DNA from: DASUGM01 sp036274055
GTDB lineage: Bacteria > Acidobacteriota > Vicinamibacteria > Vicinamibacterales > SCN-69-37
DNA length: 16,779 bases
Direction of reading: 5' to 3'
Assembly (NCBI GenBank): GCA_036274055.1
Contig: DASUGM010000010.1
Span: 1 to 16,779, forward strand
Under the pieces are notes generated by a model. It made no database searches. It was not told where the DNA came from and saw nothing but the letters and a program-made list of their open reading frames with translations. Both the position numbers and the translations under genes were made by a program. Below are positions 1 to 6,610 of this stretch, one piece after another. The first letter of the stretch is position 1. Every line of letters begins with the position of its first letter.

Positions 1-82
1 GGGTTGCTTGCGCAAAGCACCCCCGTCCCCATCCGGTGCAAATCTCCCCCATCTCGAGCGCAACCGGCGAATGGAAATCGCA

Positions 83-700
83 TTAGTGGACCGCGTCCTT
101 GTCGCCGCCGGCCGGAGCGTCGCTGTCGAACGGCAGGGCCGATTGCGGCGTCGGCTCGCCGACCGAGGCCGGCAGGTCGAAGCCCAACAGCTCCGACATG
201 TCTTCGACTTTCGGCAGGTCGGAGAGATCGTTCAGTCCGAAACGATCGAGAAACTCGCGCGTCGTCCCGTACATGAACGGCCGGCCGACGACCTGCTTAC
301 GGCCGACGATCTTCACGAGCTTGCGATCGACCAGTGTGCCGACGACGCCGGCGGTGTTGACGCCGCGAATCTCGGCGATTTCCGGCGCCGTCACCGGCTG
401 TTTGTAGGCGACGACGGCGAGCGTCTCGAGCGCCGCCACCGACAGCTTCTGTGTGGTGCGCTCGTGGAACAGGCGGCGGACCCATTCGTGAAGTTCGGTG
501 CGCGTCGTGATCTGGTAGCCGCCGGCCACCTCGACCATCTGCAGCCCGCCGGGCCGCTCGTAGTCCTGCTTCAACGCCTCGATGGCCGCGACGATGTCCT
601 CTTTCGGCTCGGTATCGAGCAGCTTGGTCAGCGTCTTGACGGTCACCGGCTCGGGCGACGCAAAAATCAGCGCTTCGACGATCGATTTCAACTCAGACAT
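83..700 (-). CDS. scpB: Segregation and condensation protein B (ScpB)
   Basis: ScpB is the winged-helix dimer that binds the kleisin ScpA and, with SMC, forms the bacterial condensin-like complex that organises and segregates the chromosome. The product of about 205 residues has the usual ScpB layout: an N-terminal winged helix beginning SELKSIVEALIFASPEPVT, a second winged helix with the family signature LETLAVVAYKQPVT followed by EIRGVNT and GRPFMYGTT, and an acidic, low-complexity C-terminal tail. The frame stays open five codons further upstream (to 715), but those codons lie inside a palindromic repeat, so I place the start at the ATG ending at 700, which gives the typical ScpB N-terminus. 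No clear Shine-Dalgarno precedes it. It is the last gene visible in the uvrC-M50-trpS-scpA-scpB operon, and scpA lies directly upstream. Identification is secure; only the start is a judgement. Confidence 0.94.
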   Translation of the reverse strand: MSELKSIVEALIFASPEPVTVKTLTKLLDTEPKEDIVAAIEALKQDYERPGGLQMVEVAGGYQITTRTELHEWVRRLFHERTTQKLSVAALETLAVVAYKQPVTAPEIAEIRGVNTAGVVGTLVDRKLVKIVGRKQVVGRPFMYGTTREFLDRFGLNDLSDLPKVEDMSELLGFDLPASVGEPTPQSALPFDSDAPAGGDKDAVH

Positions 701-776
701 AGGCTCAAGGCTCAAGGCTCAGGGCTCGGTGCCCAAAGCTCGTGACGCGGAGCCTTGAGCCGTGAGCCGTGAGCCT
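701..776. repeat. Palindromic element with 7-bp units between scpA and scpB
   Basis: This is an imperfect inverted repeat. The left arm 701-726 pairs with the right arm 751-776 at 23 of 26 positions around a 24-nt loop. Each arm is a tandem array of 7-bp units, GGCTCAA-like on the left (702, 709, 716, 723) and AGCCGTG-like on the right (751, 758, 765), and the three mismatches fall at the same position of successive units. It touches the scpA stop codon (775-777) and ends one base from the scpB start codon, so it fills the whole intergenic gap and replaces any leader that scpB had. Two similar heptad palindromes with different unit sequences lie at 3720-3804 and 5940-6027. A hairpin here could modulate scpB translation or attenuate the operon, but that is inference. 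Confidence 0.85.
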
Positions 777-1566
777 ACGAAAACTCCGGCGCGCCTTCCG
801 CTTTGACCACGCGCTTGTAGACCCGAATCGGCCCGAAGTTGGCCTGCTGGAACACGCGCACGACCTTCAGCCGAATCATCTCGAGCAGCGCGAGAAACGT
901 CACCACCATGCCGCTGCGCGTCTGGACGTCGGCGAACAGCTCTTCGAAGCCGCACGCTTTGGTCTCCGACAAGCGGGCGAGCAGCTGTTCGATCCGATCT
1001 TCGATCGACATCTGCTCGGGCGGCAACAGCACGCGCGGCCGTTGCCGCGCCCGTTCGAGCACCTGGCGGAACGCCGCCATCAAGCTGAACAAGTCGACTT
1101 CGACTTCCGGCTCCGGCGCTTCGCCGACGACGTCGGCGACTCGGCCATCGGGACGGCCCCATTGCGCGGAGCGCTGGATTTCCTTCTCGTGCAGCAGCTC
1201 GGCGGCGGCCTTGAATCGCTGATGTTCCAGCAGCCGGCGCACCAGGGCCTCGCGCGGGTCTTCGCCCGGATCCTCCTGCGTGGGGTCGGGACGCGGCAGC
1301 AGCATCCGTGACTTGATGTGGATCAGCGTCGCCGCCATCACCAGGAACTCGCCGACGACCTCGAGGTCGAGATCGAGTTCGTCCATCAGGTCGAGATAGT
1401 CGAGGTACTGCTGCGTGACCAGCGCGATCGGGATGTCGTAGATGTCGAGTTCGTGCTTCTTGATCAGGTGCAGCAACAGGTCGAGCGGCCCCTCGAAATT
1501 CTGGAGGCGCACCGGGTAGTCGCCGAGGATCGACTCGAACGCGAGCTGTTCTGGCTGGTCGGACAT
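775..1566 (-). CDS. scpA: Segregation and condensation protein A (ScpA kleisin)
   Basis: ScpA is the kleisin subunit that bridges the SMC heads and recruits the ScpB dimer. The product is 263 residues, within the normal size for the family. The diagnostic N-terminal block YPVRLQNFEGPLDLLLHLI, followed by KKHELDIYDIPIALVTQQYLDYL, is intact. It is followed by the conserved EFLVMAATLIHIKSRMLLPRP segment, a charged proline-rich linker, and a C-terminal winged helix (TFLALLEMIRLKVVRVFQQ) that contacts the SMC head. The gene lies 15 bp downstream of trpS. Its stop codon abuts the palindromic element that separates it from scpB. The trpS-scpA-scpB order is common in bacteria and supports co-transcription. 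I see nothing unusual in the protein itself. Confidence 0.96.
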   Translation of the reverse strand: MSDQPEQLAFESILGDYPVRLQNFEGPLDLLLHLIKKHELDIYDIPIALVTQQYLDYLDLMDELDLDLEVVGEFLVMAATLIHIKSRMLLPRPDPTQEDPGEDPREALVRRLLEHQRFKAAAELLHEKEIQRSAQWGRPDGRVADVVGEAPEPEVEVDLFSLMAAFRQVLERARQRPRVLLPPEQMSIEDRIEQLLARLSETKACGFEELFADVQTRSGMVVTFLALLEMIRLKVVRVFQQANFGPIRVYKRVVKAEGAPEFS

Positions 1567-1581
1567 CAGGAACCGGCGGCC

Positions 1582-2589
1582 CTAGTATCGCAGTTTCACG
1601 GCCTCGCGGACGCGAATCATCGTTTCCTGCGCGACGGCCCGGGCCCTGGCCGAACCCTCGAAGAGGATTTCCTTCAAGTGGCCCGGCTTGGCGAGGGCCG
1701 CGGCGCGGCGCTCGCGCATCGGCGCCAGCAGGTTGTTGATGGCCGCCGCGAGCTTCGTCTTCACTTCGACGTCACCGACCTTGCCGGCGCGATAGCGGTC
1801 CTTGAGATCGTCGACCTCGGCGCGGTTCGGGTTGAACGCGTCGTGGTAGATGAACACCGGGTTGCCTTCGACGGTCCCGGGGATGTCGGCACGGACGCGC
1901 TTTGGGTCCGTGTACATCTGCCGGACCTTCTTCACGACGTCCTCGGCTGAATCCGAGAGATCGATCGTGTTGTTGTAGCTCTTGCTCATCTTGCGGTTGT
2001 CGAGGCCGGGCAGCCGCGGCGTCGGCGTCAGCAGCGCCTGCGGCTCGACCAGATCGGCGCCGCTGAAGATGTTGTTGAAGCGGCGCACGACTTCGCGCGC
2101 CAGCTCGATGTGCGGGACCTGGTCGTCGCCGACCGGCACCCAGTGCGCGTCGTAGACCGCGATATCCGCGGCCTGCAGCAGCGGATAGCCGAGAAAGCCG
2201 ATGCTCGAGAGATCGCGATCGCTGAGCTGCTCGACCTGCTCTTTGTAGGTCGGCACGCGCTCGAGCCATGGGATCGGCGTCACCATCTGGAACAGCAGAT
2301 ACAGCTCGGCGTGCTCCGGCACGAGCGACTGGATGAAGAACGTGCTCTTCTCCGGGTCGAGGCCGGCGGCGATCCAATCGGCGACGTTGTCGAACGCGTT
2401 GCCGACCAGCTCGCCGGTGTCGTTGTAGTGCGTCGTCAGCGCGTGCCAATCGACGACGCAGTGAAAGCAGTCGTACTTCGCCTGCAGCTCGACCCAGTTC
2501 TGCAACGCGCCGACGAGATGGCCGAGGTGCAGGTGGCCGGTTGGCCGCATGCCGGAGAGGACGCGCTGGCGTGCGGTCACAGCAGCCAT
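1582..2589 (-). CDS. trpS: Tryptophanyl-tRNA synthetase
   Basis: This class Ic aminoacyl-tRNA synthetase charges tRNA-Trp with tryptophan in the cytoplasm using ATP. The 335-residue length is typical of the bacterial enzyme. The HIGH-type signature is HLGH at residues 21-24 (in GMRPTGHLHLGHLVGAL), and the KMSKS signature is exact at residues 200-204. Between them are the family blocks GYPLLQAADIAVY (about 134-146) and VPVGDDQVPHIELAR (about 151-165), which line the tryptophan and adenylate pocket. The start codon overlaps the end of the upstream M50 protease gene by 13 nt, which suggests translational coupling, and scpA follows after 15 bp. It is a complete housekeeping copy with no disrupted motifs. 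Confidence 0.98.
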   Translation of the reverse strand: MAAVTARQRVLSGMRPTGHLHLGHLVGALQNWVELQAKYDCFHCVVDWHALTTHYNDTGELVGNAFDNVADWIAAGLDPEKSTFFIQSLVPEHAELYLLFQMVTPIPWLERVPTYKEQVEQLSDRDLSSIGFLGYPLLQAADIAVYDAHWVPVGDDQVPHIELAREVVRRFNNIFSGADLVEPQALLTPTPRLPGLDNRKMSKSYNNTIDLSDSAEDVVKKVRQMYTDPKRVRADIPGTVEGNPVFIYHDAFNPNRAEVDDLKDRYRAGKVGDVEVKTKLAAAINNLLAPMRERRAAALAKPGHLKEILFEGSARARAVAQETMIRVREAVKLRY

Positions 2590-3200
2590 CGCATGATCGT
2601 GTTTCGAATCGGCAGCATGATGGCGGTCAACACGCCGGTGAGCAGCAGTGCGTAGAGAATGAGAAAGCCGTACTGCCGGAGCCCGTCGAACATCCGCGCC
2701 GCGTTCTCGGGCAGGATACCGGCGAGGACGTTGCCGCCGTCGAGCGGCGGCACCGGGATCATGTTGAAGACCGCGAGCGTGACGTTCAGCAGCATGAACG
2801 TGAAGACCAGATCGGCGGGTGTCATGCCGCTGGCCATCGAGGTCTCGCCGCCCGGCATCATCATCAGGACGACCGACGCGACGACCGCTTGAAACAGGTT
2901 GCTGATTGGCCCGGCGGCCGCAACGATGGCGAAATCCCGGCGCGGATGGCGCAGGTTATGGCCGTTGACCGGCACCGGCTTCGCCCAGCCCAGCAGCGGC
3001 ACGCCTGAATAGATGGCAATCAACGGAAACAGCACGGTGCCGATCCAGTCGATGTGCGCCAGCGGATTCAGCGTTAGCCGGCCGAGCATTCGCGCGGTCG
3101 GATCGCCGAGACGATCGGCGGTCCACGCGTGCGCGGCTTCGTGCACCGACAGCGAGATGATCAGGAGGACGAGCAGGATCAGCGTGGATTCAATCGACAA
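2577..3200 (-). CDS. M50-family site-2-type membrane zinc metalloprotease
   Basis: This is an integral-membrane protein of 207 residues from the site-2 protease superfamily (M50B, short FwdE/YwhC-like subgroup lacking a PDZ domain). The zinc-binding HEXXH motif is HEAAH at residues 20-24, in the first transmembrane helix. The second active-site motif is NMIPVPPLDGG at about 146-156, where Asp154 is the third predicted zinc ligand. Other family blocks are LGDPTARMLGRLTLNP, GWAKPVPVN and AAGPISN. At least four hydrophobic segments are visible. Members of this subgroup are widespread, and their substrates are mostly unknown, so I assign no gene symbol. It lies 16 bp after uvrC and overlaps trpS by 13 nt. 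The same neighbourhood next to trpS and scpAB occurs in other bacteria, from general knowledge. Confidence 0.94.
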   Translation of the reverse strand: MSIESTLILLVLLIISLSVHEAAHAWTADRLGDPTARMLGRLTLNPLAHIDWIGTVLFPLIAIYSGVPLLGWAKPVPVNGHNLRHPRRDFAIVAAAGPISNLFQAVVASVVLMMMPGGETSMASGMTPADLVFTFMLLNVTLAVFNMIPVPPLDGGNVLAGILPENAARMFDGLRQYGFLILYALLLTGVLTAIMLPIRNTIMRWLL

Positions 3201-3216
3201 GCGGATACGAACTGTA

Positions 3217-5148
3217 TCACTGGGCGAAGTGTCGAATCACCGCCTCGGCGGTTTTGACGCCAACGACCGCCTCGAGTTCCTCCCGGCTGGCGCGGCGGAC
3301 GCCGGCCACGGACCCGAACGTCGTCAACAACTGCTTGCGCTTCCGCGGCCCGACGCCGAGGACGTCGTCGAGCGACGACCGCAAGTCGCGCGACGCCCGG
3401 CGTTGACGGTGGAACGTGATCGCGAACCGGTGCGCCTCGTCGCGGATGCGCTGCACCAGCCGCAGCGCCGCGGAGTCGTGCGGCAGCGCCAGGCCTTCGA
3501 CGCGGTCGCGCGTGAACAGCAGTTCTTCCTGCTTGGCGATGCCGACCGCCATCAGCCGCTCGAGCCCGAGCTCGCGCAATGACGCATATGCCGCCGCCAA
3601 CTGGCCTTTGCCGCCGTCGATCAGAATGAGATCCGGGAACGGACCGCCGGCTTCGAGGACTTTCTTGTAGCGCCGAAGCACGACTTCCGCCATCGACGCG
3701 AAGTCGTCCAGGATCAGATCAGGCCCTTGGCCCTGGGCACTCGGCCCTGGTGGGTTCTCAGCCGGAGCTCGCTCTCGGGCCAAGTGCCCAGGGCCCAGGG
3801 CCTGTCCCCGGATCTTGAATTTTCGATATTCCGATTTCTTCATTCTGCCTTCAACGCAAACGACCATGGAGGCGACCGTCTCCCGTCCCTGCAGCGTCGA
3901 GATGTCGAAGCACTCGATGCGCCGCGGCAGCGCCGGCAGGTTGAGCGCGACCCGCAGCGTGTCGAGGGCGTCGAACGCCGCGGCGCCGCCTTCCGCGAAG
4001 TGCGACTGCCATGCCAGCGCCGCATTGCGCATCGCCAGGTCCAGCAGGCCGCGTTTCTCGCCGCGCTTCGGGACGACGAGGCGAACGCGGCGTCGGGATG
4101 ACTCCGACAGCCAGGTTTCGATCGCCGCCTGCTCGTCGGGCTCGGGGGCCACCGGGACGTGCACCTCGGGCGGCGCCGGCCGCTCGCTGTAGAACTGCTG
4201 AATCGCCGCGACGATCACTTCGACATCGCCGGCGACCGGGACGGTCTCCCCACGTTCCGCCGGCGAGGCCCCGTGCGCGCGCATCGTGTCGGTCGCCAGT
4301 TCGATCCGATCGACCACCCGGCCGCGGCGCATCTGAAACACCTGGACCATCGCGCCGGCCGGTCCGGTCTTGACGCCGAACGCGTCGCGATCACCGAGCG
4401 ACGGCGTCTCGAGGTTGTTGCGCCGATCGCGAAGCGTCTCGACCGTGCGGATCGCGTCGCGCAGGTGCGCGGCGTGCTCGAAGCGCTCGTCGCCCGCGGC
4501 GGCGGTCATTTCGCCGCGCAGGTTGCCGATCAGTTCGTCCTGCCGGCCCTCGATCAGGAGCCGTGCCTGGTCGACGGCCTTGCCGTACTCGTCAATCGAG
4601 CAGATCGTCTCGACACACGGCGCCAGGCAGCGCTTGATGTCGTACTCCAGGCACGGCCGGTCGCGCTTGCCGTCGATGATCTCGTTGCACGAACGGATGC
4701 CGAACCAGCGGTGCGCCACCTGCATGGTCCGGCGCGCCACCACGGCCGGCATGAACGGGCCGGCGTAGACGTTGCCGTCGCGCTCGACGCGGCGGGCGAC
4801 CAGCAGCCGCGGCGCGCGCTCGGTCGTCGTCAGCTGCAGATACGGGTAGGTCTTGTCGTCGCGCAGCAGGACGTTGTAGCGCGGATTTCGCTGCTTGATC
4901 AGCCGGTTTTCCAGCGCCAGCGCCTCCATCACCGAGTCGGTGACGATGACGTCGAGGGCCGAGGCTTCACGCAACAGGGCGTCGTGGCGCGGACTGGTGC
5001 CTTCAGCGGCGAGGTAGTTGCGGACGCGGTCGCGCAGCACCCGCGCCTTGCCGACGTAGAGCGTCTCGCCGTCGCGGCCGAGGAAGGCGTACACGCCCGG
5101 CTGCTGCGGCAAACGCCCGATCTGGCCCTTGAGATCGTGAATAGCCAT
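3217..5148 (-). CDS. uvrC: Excinuclease ABC subunit C, with an in-frame palindrome-encoded insert
   Basis: UvrC makes the dual incisions in nucleotide excision repair after UvrA and UvrB have loaded on damage. The 643-residue protein has an N-terminal GIY-YIG nuclease (GVY 18-20, YVG 31-33, Glu80). Cysteines at 154, 166, 174 and 178 match the spacing of the cluster reported to bind 4Fe-4S in E. coli UvrC. A UVR segment follows at about 205-240, then the RNase H-like nuclease (FDIS with Asp415, IDGGKGQL with Asp511, EAHRFAITFHR) and C-terminal tandem helix-hairpin-helix motifs (VLGVGPRKRKQLL, AVVGVKTAEAVIRHF). Residues about 449-477 are a Gly/Pro/Ala-rich stretch between KFKIRG and LDDFASM, where the family normally has only a few residues. 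This stretch is encoded by a heptad palindrome. It is the first gene of the operon, and its ATG overlaps the divergent phosphatidyltransferase ATG. All catalytic blocks are intact, so I expect a working enzyme. Confidence 0.97.
   Translation of the reverse strand: MAIHDLKGQIGRLPQQPGVYAFLGRDGETLYVGKARVLRDRVRNYLAAEGTSPRHDALLREASALDVIVTDSVMEALALENRLIKQRNPRYNVLLRDDKTYPYLQLTTTERAPRLLVARRVERDGNVYAGPFMPAVVARRTMQVAHRWFGIRSCNEIIDGKRDRPCLEYDIKRCLAPCVETICSIDEYGKAVDQARLLIEGRQDELIGNLRGEMTAAAGDERFEHAAHLRDAIRTVETLRDRRNNLETPSLGDRDAFGVKTGPAGAMVQVFQMRRGRVVDRIELATDTMRAHGASPAERGETVPVAGDVEVIVAAIQQFYSERPAPPEVHVPVAPEPDEQAAIETWLSESSRRRVRLVVPKRGEKRGLLDLAMRNAALAWQSHFAEGGAAAFDALDTLRVALNLPALPRRIECFDISTLQGRETVASMVVCVEGRMKKSEYRKFKIRGQALGPGHLARERAPAENPPGPSAQGQGPDLILDDFASMAEVVLRRYKKVLEAGGPFPDLILIDGGKGQLAAAYASLRELGLERLMAVGIAKQEELLFTRDRVEGLALPHDSAALRLVQRIRDEAHRFAITFHRQRRASRDLRSSLDDVLGVGPRKRKQLLTTFGSVAGVRRASREELEAVVGVKTAEAVIRHFAQ
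3720..3804. repeat. Heptad-unit palindromic element embedded in frame in uvrC
   Basis: The left arm 3720-3747 and right arm 3777-3804 pair at 26 of 28 positions around a 29-nt loop. Each arm is four tandem 7-bp units: GGCCCTT, GGCCCTG, GGCACTC, GGCCCTG from 3722, and GGGCCAA, GTGCCCA, GGGCCCA, GGGCCTG from 3777. On the coding (minus) strand it reads without a stop through UvrC residues about 449-477, beginning QALGPGHLARERAPAEN. Flanking UvrC sequence on both sides is conserved (KKSEYRKFKIRG before, DDFASMAEVVLRRY after), so the element looks like an insertion into a surface loop of the nuclease domain. Its design matches 701-776 and 5940-6027, although its unit sequence differs. Confidence 0.88.
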
Positions 5149-5947
5149 GGGCTACGATTCGCGTCGCGTGACCTTTACTGGCTTCATCGGCAAGGTGGTC
5201 CACCTGCCGTTGCGGCTGATCATCGCCGTCTGCGTCAGACTGCGGATCCACCCAAATGTTCTCACGTTCACCGGCGTCCTGATCAGCATCGCCGCCGGCT
5301 GGGAGCTGGCCATGGGCCGGTTCCTGTCCGCGGGCGCGATCATGCTGTTCGCGAGCATGTTCGACTTCATCGACGGCAAGGTCGCCTACGCGATGGGCGC
5401 CGAATCGAAATTCGGCGGCTTCTGGGATTCGGTCATCGATCGTTTTTCCGACCTCGCGCTCTCGGTCGGGCTCATCTGCCTCTACTCGTCGCTCGGCCGC
5501 ACCGACTACGTGCTGATCACCTCGATCGCGATGGTGTTCGCGACGATGACCAGCTACACGCGGGCGCGCGCCGAATCGATGCTGCCGCGCTGCAAGGTCG
5601 GCTTCATGGAGCGGCCCGAGCGCATCGTCCTCTTCATGATCGGGGCATTCACCAACCGGATGGCCGCGGTGATGTGGGTGATCGGCGTGCTCTCGATCGT
5701 CACGGTGATCAACCGCATTCAATACACGTTCCTCGAACTCGAAGGCCGGCCGCAGCCGCGCCGCACCGGGGTCATCGGCTTCTTCGTCCGCGCCTTCTAC
5801 TGGACCGACGATCGCGCGACGCTGCCCTACGACATCTGGGTGATCGCGATCCTGCTGTTCGTCTGGGGCACGCCGCCCGACTGGCTCGGCGATCCGATGG
5901 CGATCGGCGCGCGCGGGTTCTTTCAGTGGATCGCAGATAAACTCTAA
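5147..5947 (+). CDS. CDP-alcohol phosphatidyltransferase family membrane protein
   Basis: This is an integral-membrane phospholipid synthase that transfers a phosphatidyl group from a CDP-linked lipid to an alcohol acceptor. The 266-residue protein carries the CDP-OH-PT signature as Asp73, Asp76-Gly77, Ala80-Tyr81, Gly90, Asp94 and Asp98, spaced as in the family (D-x2-DG-x2-AR-x8-G-x3-D-x3-D). The usual Arg after Ala is Tyr81 here. Hydrophobic segments at about 22-32, 40-72, 104-135 and later fit the multi-helix fold. A family-atypical tail with a last hydrophobic helix (about 224-240) follows. The acceptor (glycerol-phosphate, inositol-phosphate or other) cannot be told from the sequence, so I give no symbol. 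The ATG overlaps the divergent uvrC ATG by 2 nt. The last codons run into the palindromic element at 5940-6027. The family is certain, but the substrate is unknown. Confidence 0.92.
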   Translation: MGYDSRRVTFTGFIGKVVHLPLRLIIAVCVRLRIHPNVLTFTGVLISIAAGWELAMGRFLSAGAIMLFASMFDFIDGKVAYAMGAESKFGGFWDSVIDRFSDLALSVGLICLYSSLGRTDYVLITSIAMVFATMTSYTRARAESMLPRCKVGFMERPERIVLFMIGAFTNRMAAVMWVIGVLSIVTVINRIQYTFLELEGRPQPRRTGVIGFFVRAFYWTDDRATLPYDIWVIAILLFVWGTPPDWLGDPMAIGARGFFQWIADKL

Positions 5948-6027
5948 ACTTGAAACTTAAAACTCGAAACTTGGGTTCTCAGTTCGTAGAACCCAAGTTT
6001 GAAGTTTGGAGTTTGAAGTTTCGAGTT
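5940..6027. repeat. Heptad-unit palindromic element between convergent genes
   Basis: The left arm 5940-5979 and right arm 5988-6027 pair at 34 of 40 positions around an 8-nt loop, and the 12 bp nearest the loop pair perfectly. The left arm is five 7-bp units (AAACTCT 5939, AAACTTG 5946, AAACTTA 5953, AAACTCG 5960, AAACTTG 5967). The right arm holds AAGTTTG 5995, AAGTTTG 6002, GAGTTTG 6009, AAGTTTC 6016 and a degenerate fifth unit. It is strikingly AT-rich for this genome. It covers the phosphatidyltransferase stop codon (5945-5947) and ends 10 bp before the tdk stop codon, so it fills the gap between two converging genes. A long hairpin there could end transcription from both sides, although there is no clean U-tract. 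Its architecture matches 701-776 and 3720-3804. Confidence 0.88.
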
Positions 6028-6036
6028 GATCGGTCT

Positions 6037-6606
6037 CTACCCGGCCAGCGTCGCGTCGAAGCAGTGCCGGCAGCGCGCCTCATACGTGCCCGTCGCGCCG
6101 ACGAGGACCCGCTCGCTCGACTGCACCAGACGCTGCGTGTGATTGGCCGGGCCGCCGCAGACCATGCAGATCGCCAGCGTCTTGGTGATGTACTCCGCAA
6201 TCGCCAGTAACTGCGGCATCGGCTCGAACGGCCGGCCGAGGTAGTCCTGATCGAGCCCGGCGACAATCACGCGCTTGCCGCCGTCAGCCAGTTGCGTCAG
6301 CGCGGCCGGCAGCCCCGCGTCGAAGAACTGCCCTTCGTCCACGCCGACGACATCGGTGTCCGGATGCACGCGCGCCAGCAGTTCGGCGCTGCTGCCGACG
6401 TTCTCCGACGGAATCTTCATCTCGCTGTGCGAGACGATGTTGGTGTCGCTGTAGCGGTTGTCGATCGCCGGCTTGAAGATTTGCACGCGCTGCCTGGCGA
6501 TCTGCGCCCGACGCAGCCGGCGAATCAGCTCTTCGCTCTTGCCCGAGAACATCGATCCGGTGATGACCTCGAGCCAGCCCGGCTTCGGTCCGGTGAGTTG
6601 ATCCAT
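6037..6606 (-). CDS. tdk: Thymidine kinase (type II)
   Basis: This cytoplasmic salvage enzyme phosphorylates thymidine (and deoxyuridine) to the monophosphate with ATP. The 189-residue protein has the P-loop GSMFSGKS at 17-24, the DEGQFF block at 90-95 with the catalytic acidic pair, the lasso/substrate region AGLDQDYLGRPFEPM at 116-130, and a structural zinc site from Cys147, Cys150, Cys179 and Cys182 (CMVC and CRHC). All are as in tetrameric type II thymidine kinases, and the length is normal. It starts 4 bp after the efp stop codon and so is probably translated from an efp-tdk transcript. Its own stop codon lies 10 bp from the heptad palindrome that separates it from the converging phosphatidyltransferase gene. 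Function is secure. Confidence 0.97.
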   Translation of the reverse strand: MDQLTGPKPGWLEVITGSMFSGKSEELIRRLRRAQIARQRVQIFKPAIDNRYSDTNIVSHSEMKIPSENVGSSAELLARVHPDTDVVGVDEGQFFDAGLPAALTQLADGGKRVIVAGLDQDYLGRPFEPMPQLLAIAEYITKTLAICMVCGGPANHTQRLVQSSERVLVGATGTYEARCRHCFDATLAG

Positions 6607-6610
6607 GCGC

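Noticed and set aside
1..81. Possible next gene of the operon, starting at an ATG that overlaps the scpB stop codon (TAATG, minus strand)
   Set aside because: Only 27 codons are visible and they do not resemble the expected rluB pseudouridine synthase or anything else I know.
8..745. Long plus-strand open frame opposite scpB
   Set aside because: It is the antisense of the conserved ScpB frame. High GC content keeps several frames open, and the translation is a low-complexity Arg/Asp/Leu mix with no family resemblance.
3203..3222. Small inverted repeat GATAC / GTATC near the uvrC-M50 junction
   Set aside because: A 5-bp stem is expected by chance and there is no T-run.
4159..5940. 593-codon plus-strand frame opposite uvrC and overlapping the phosphatidyltransferase in another frame
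   Set aside because: It spans two well-supported genes in the wrong frames and has an Arg/His/Asp-rich composition typical of GC-driven shadow frames.
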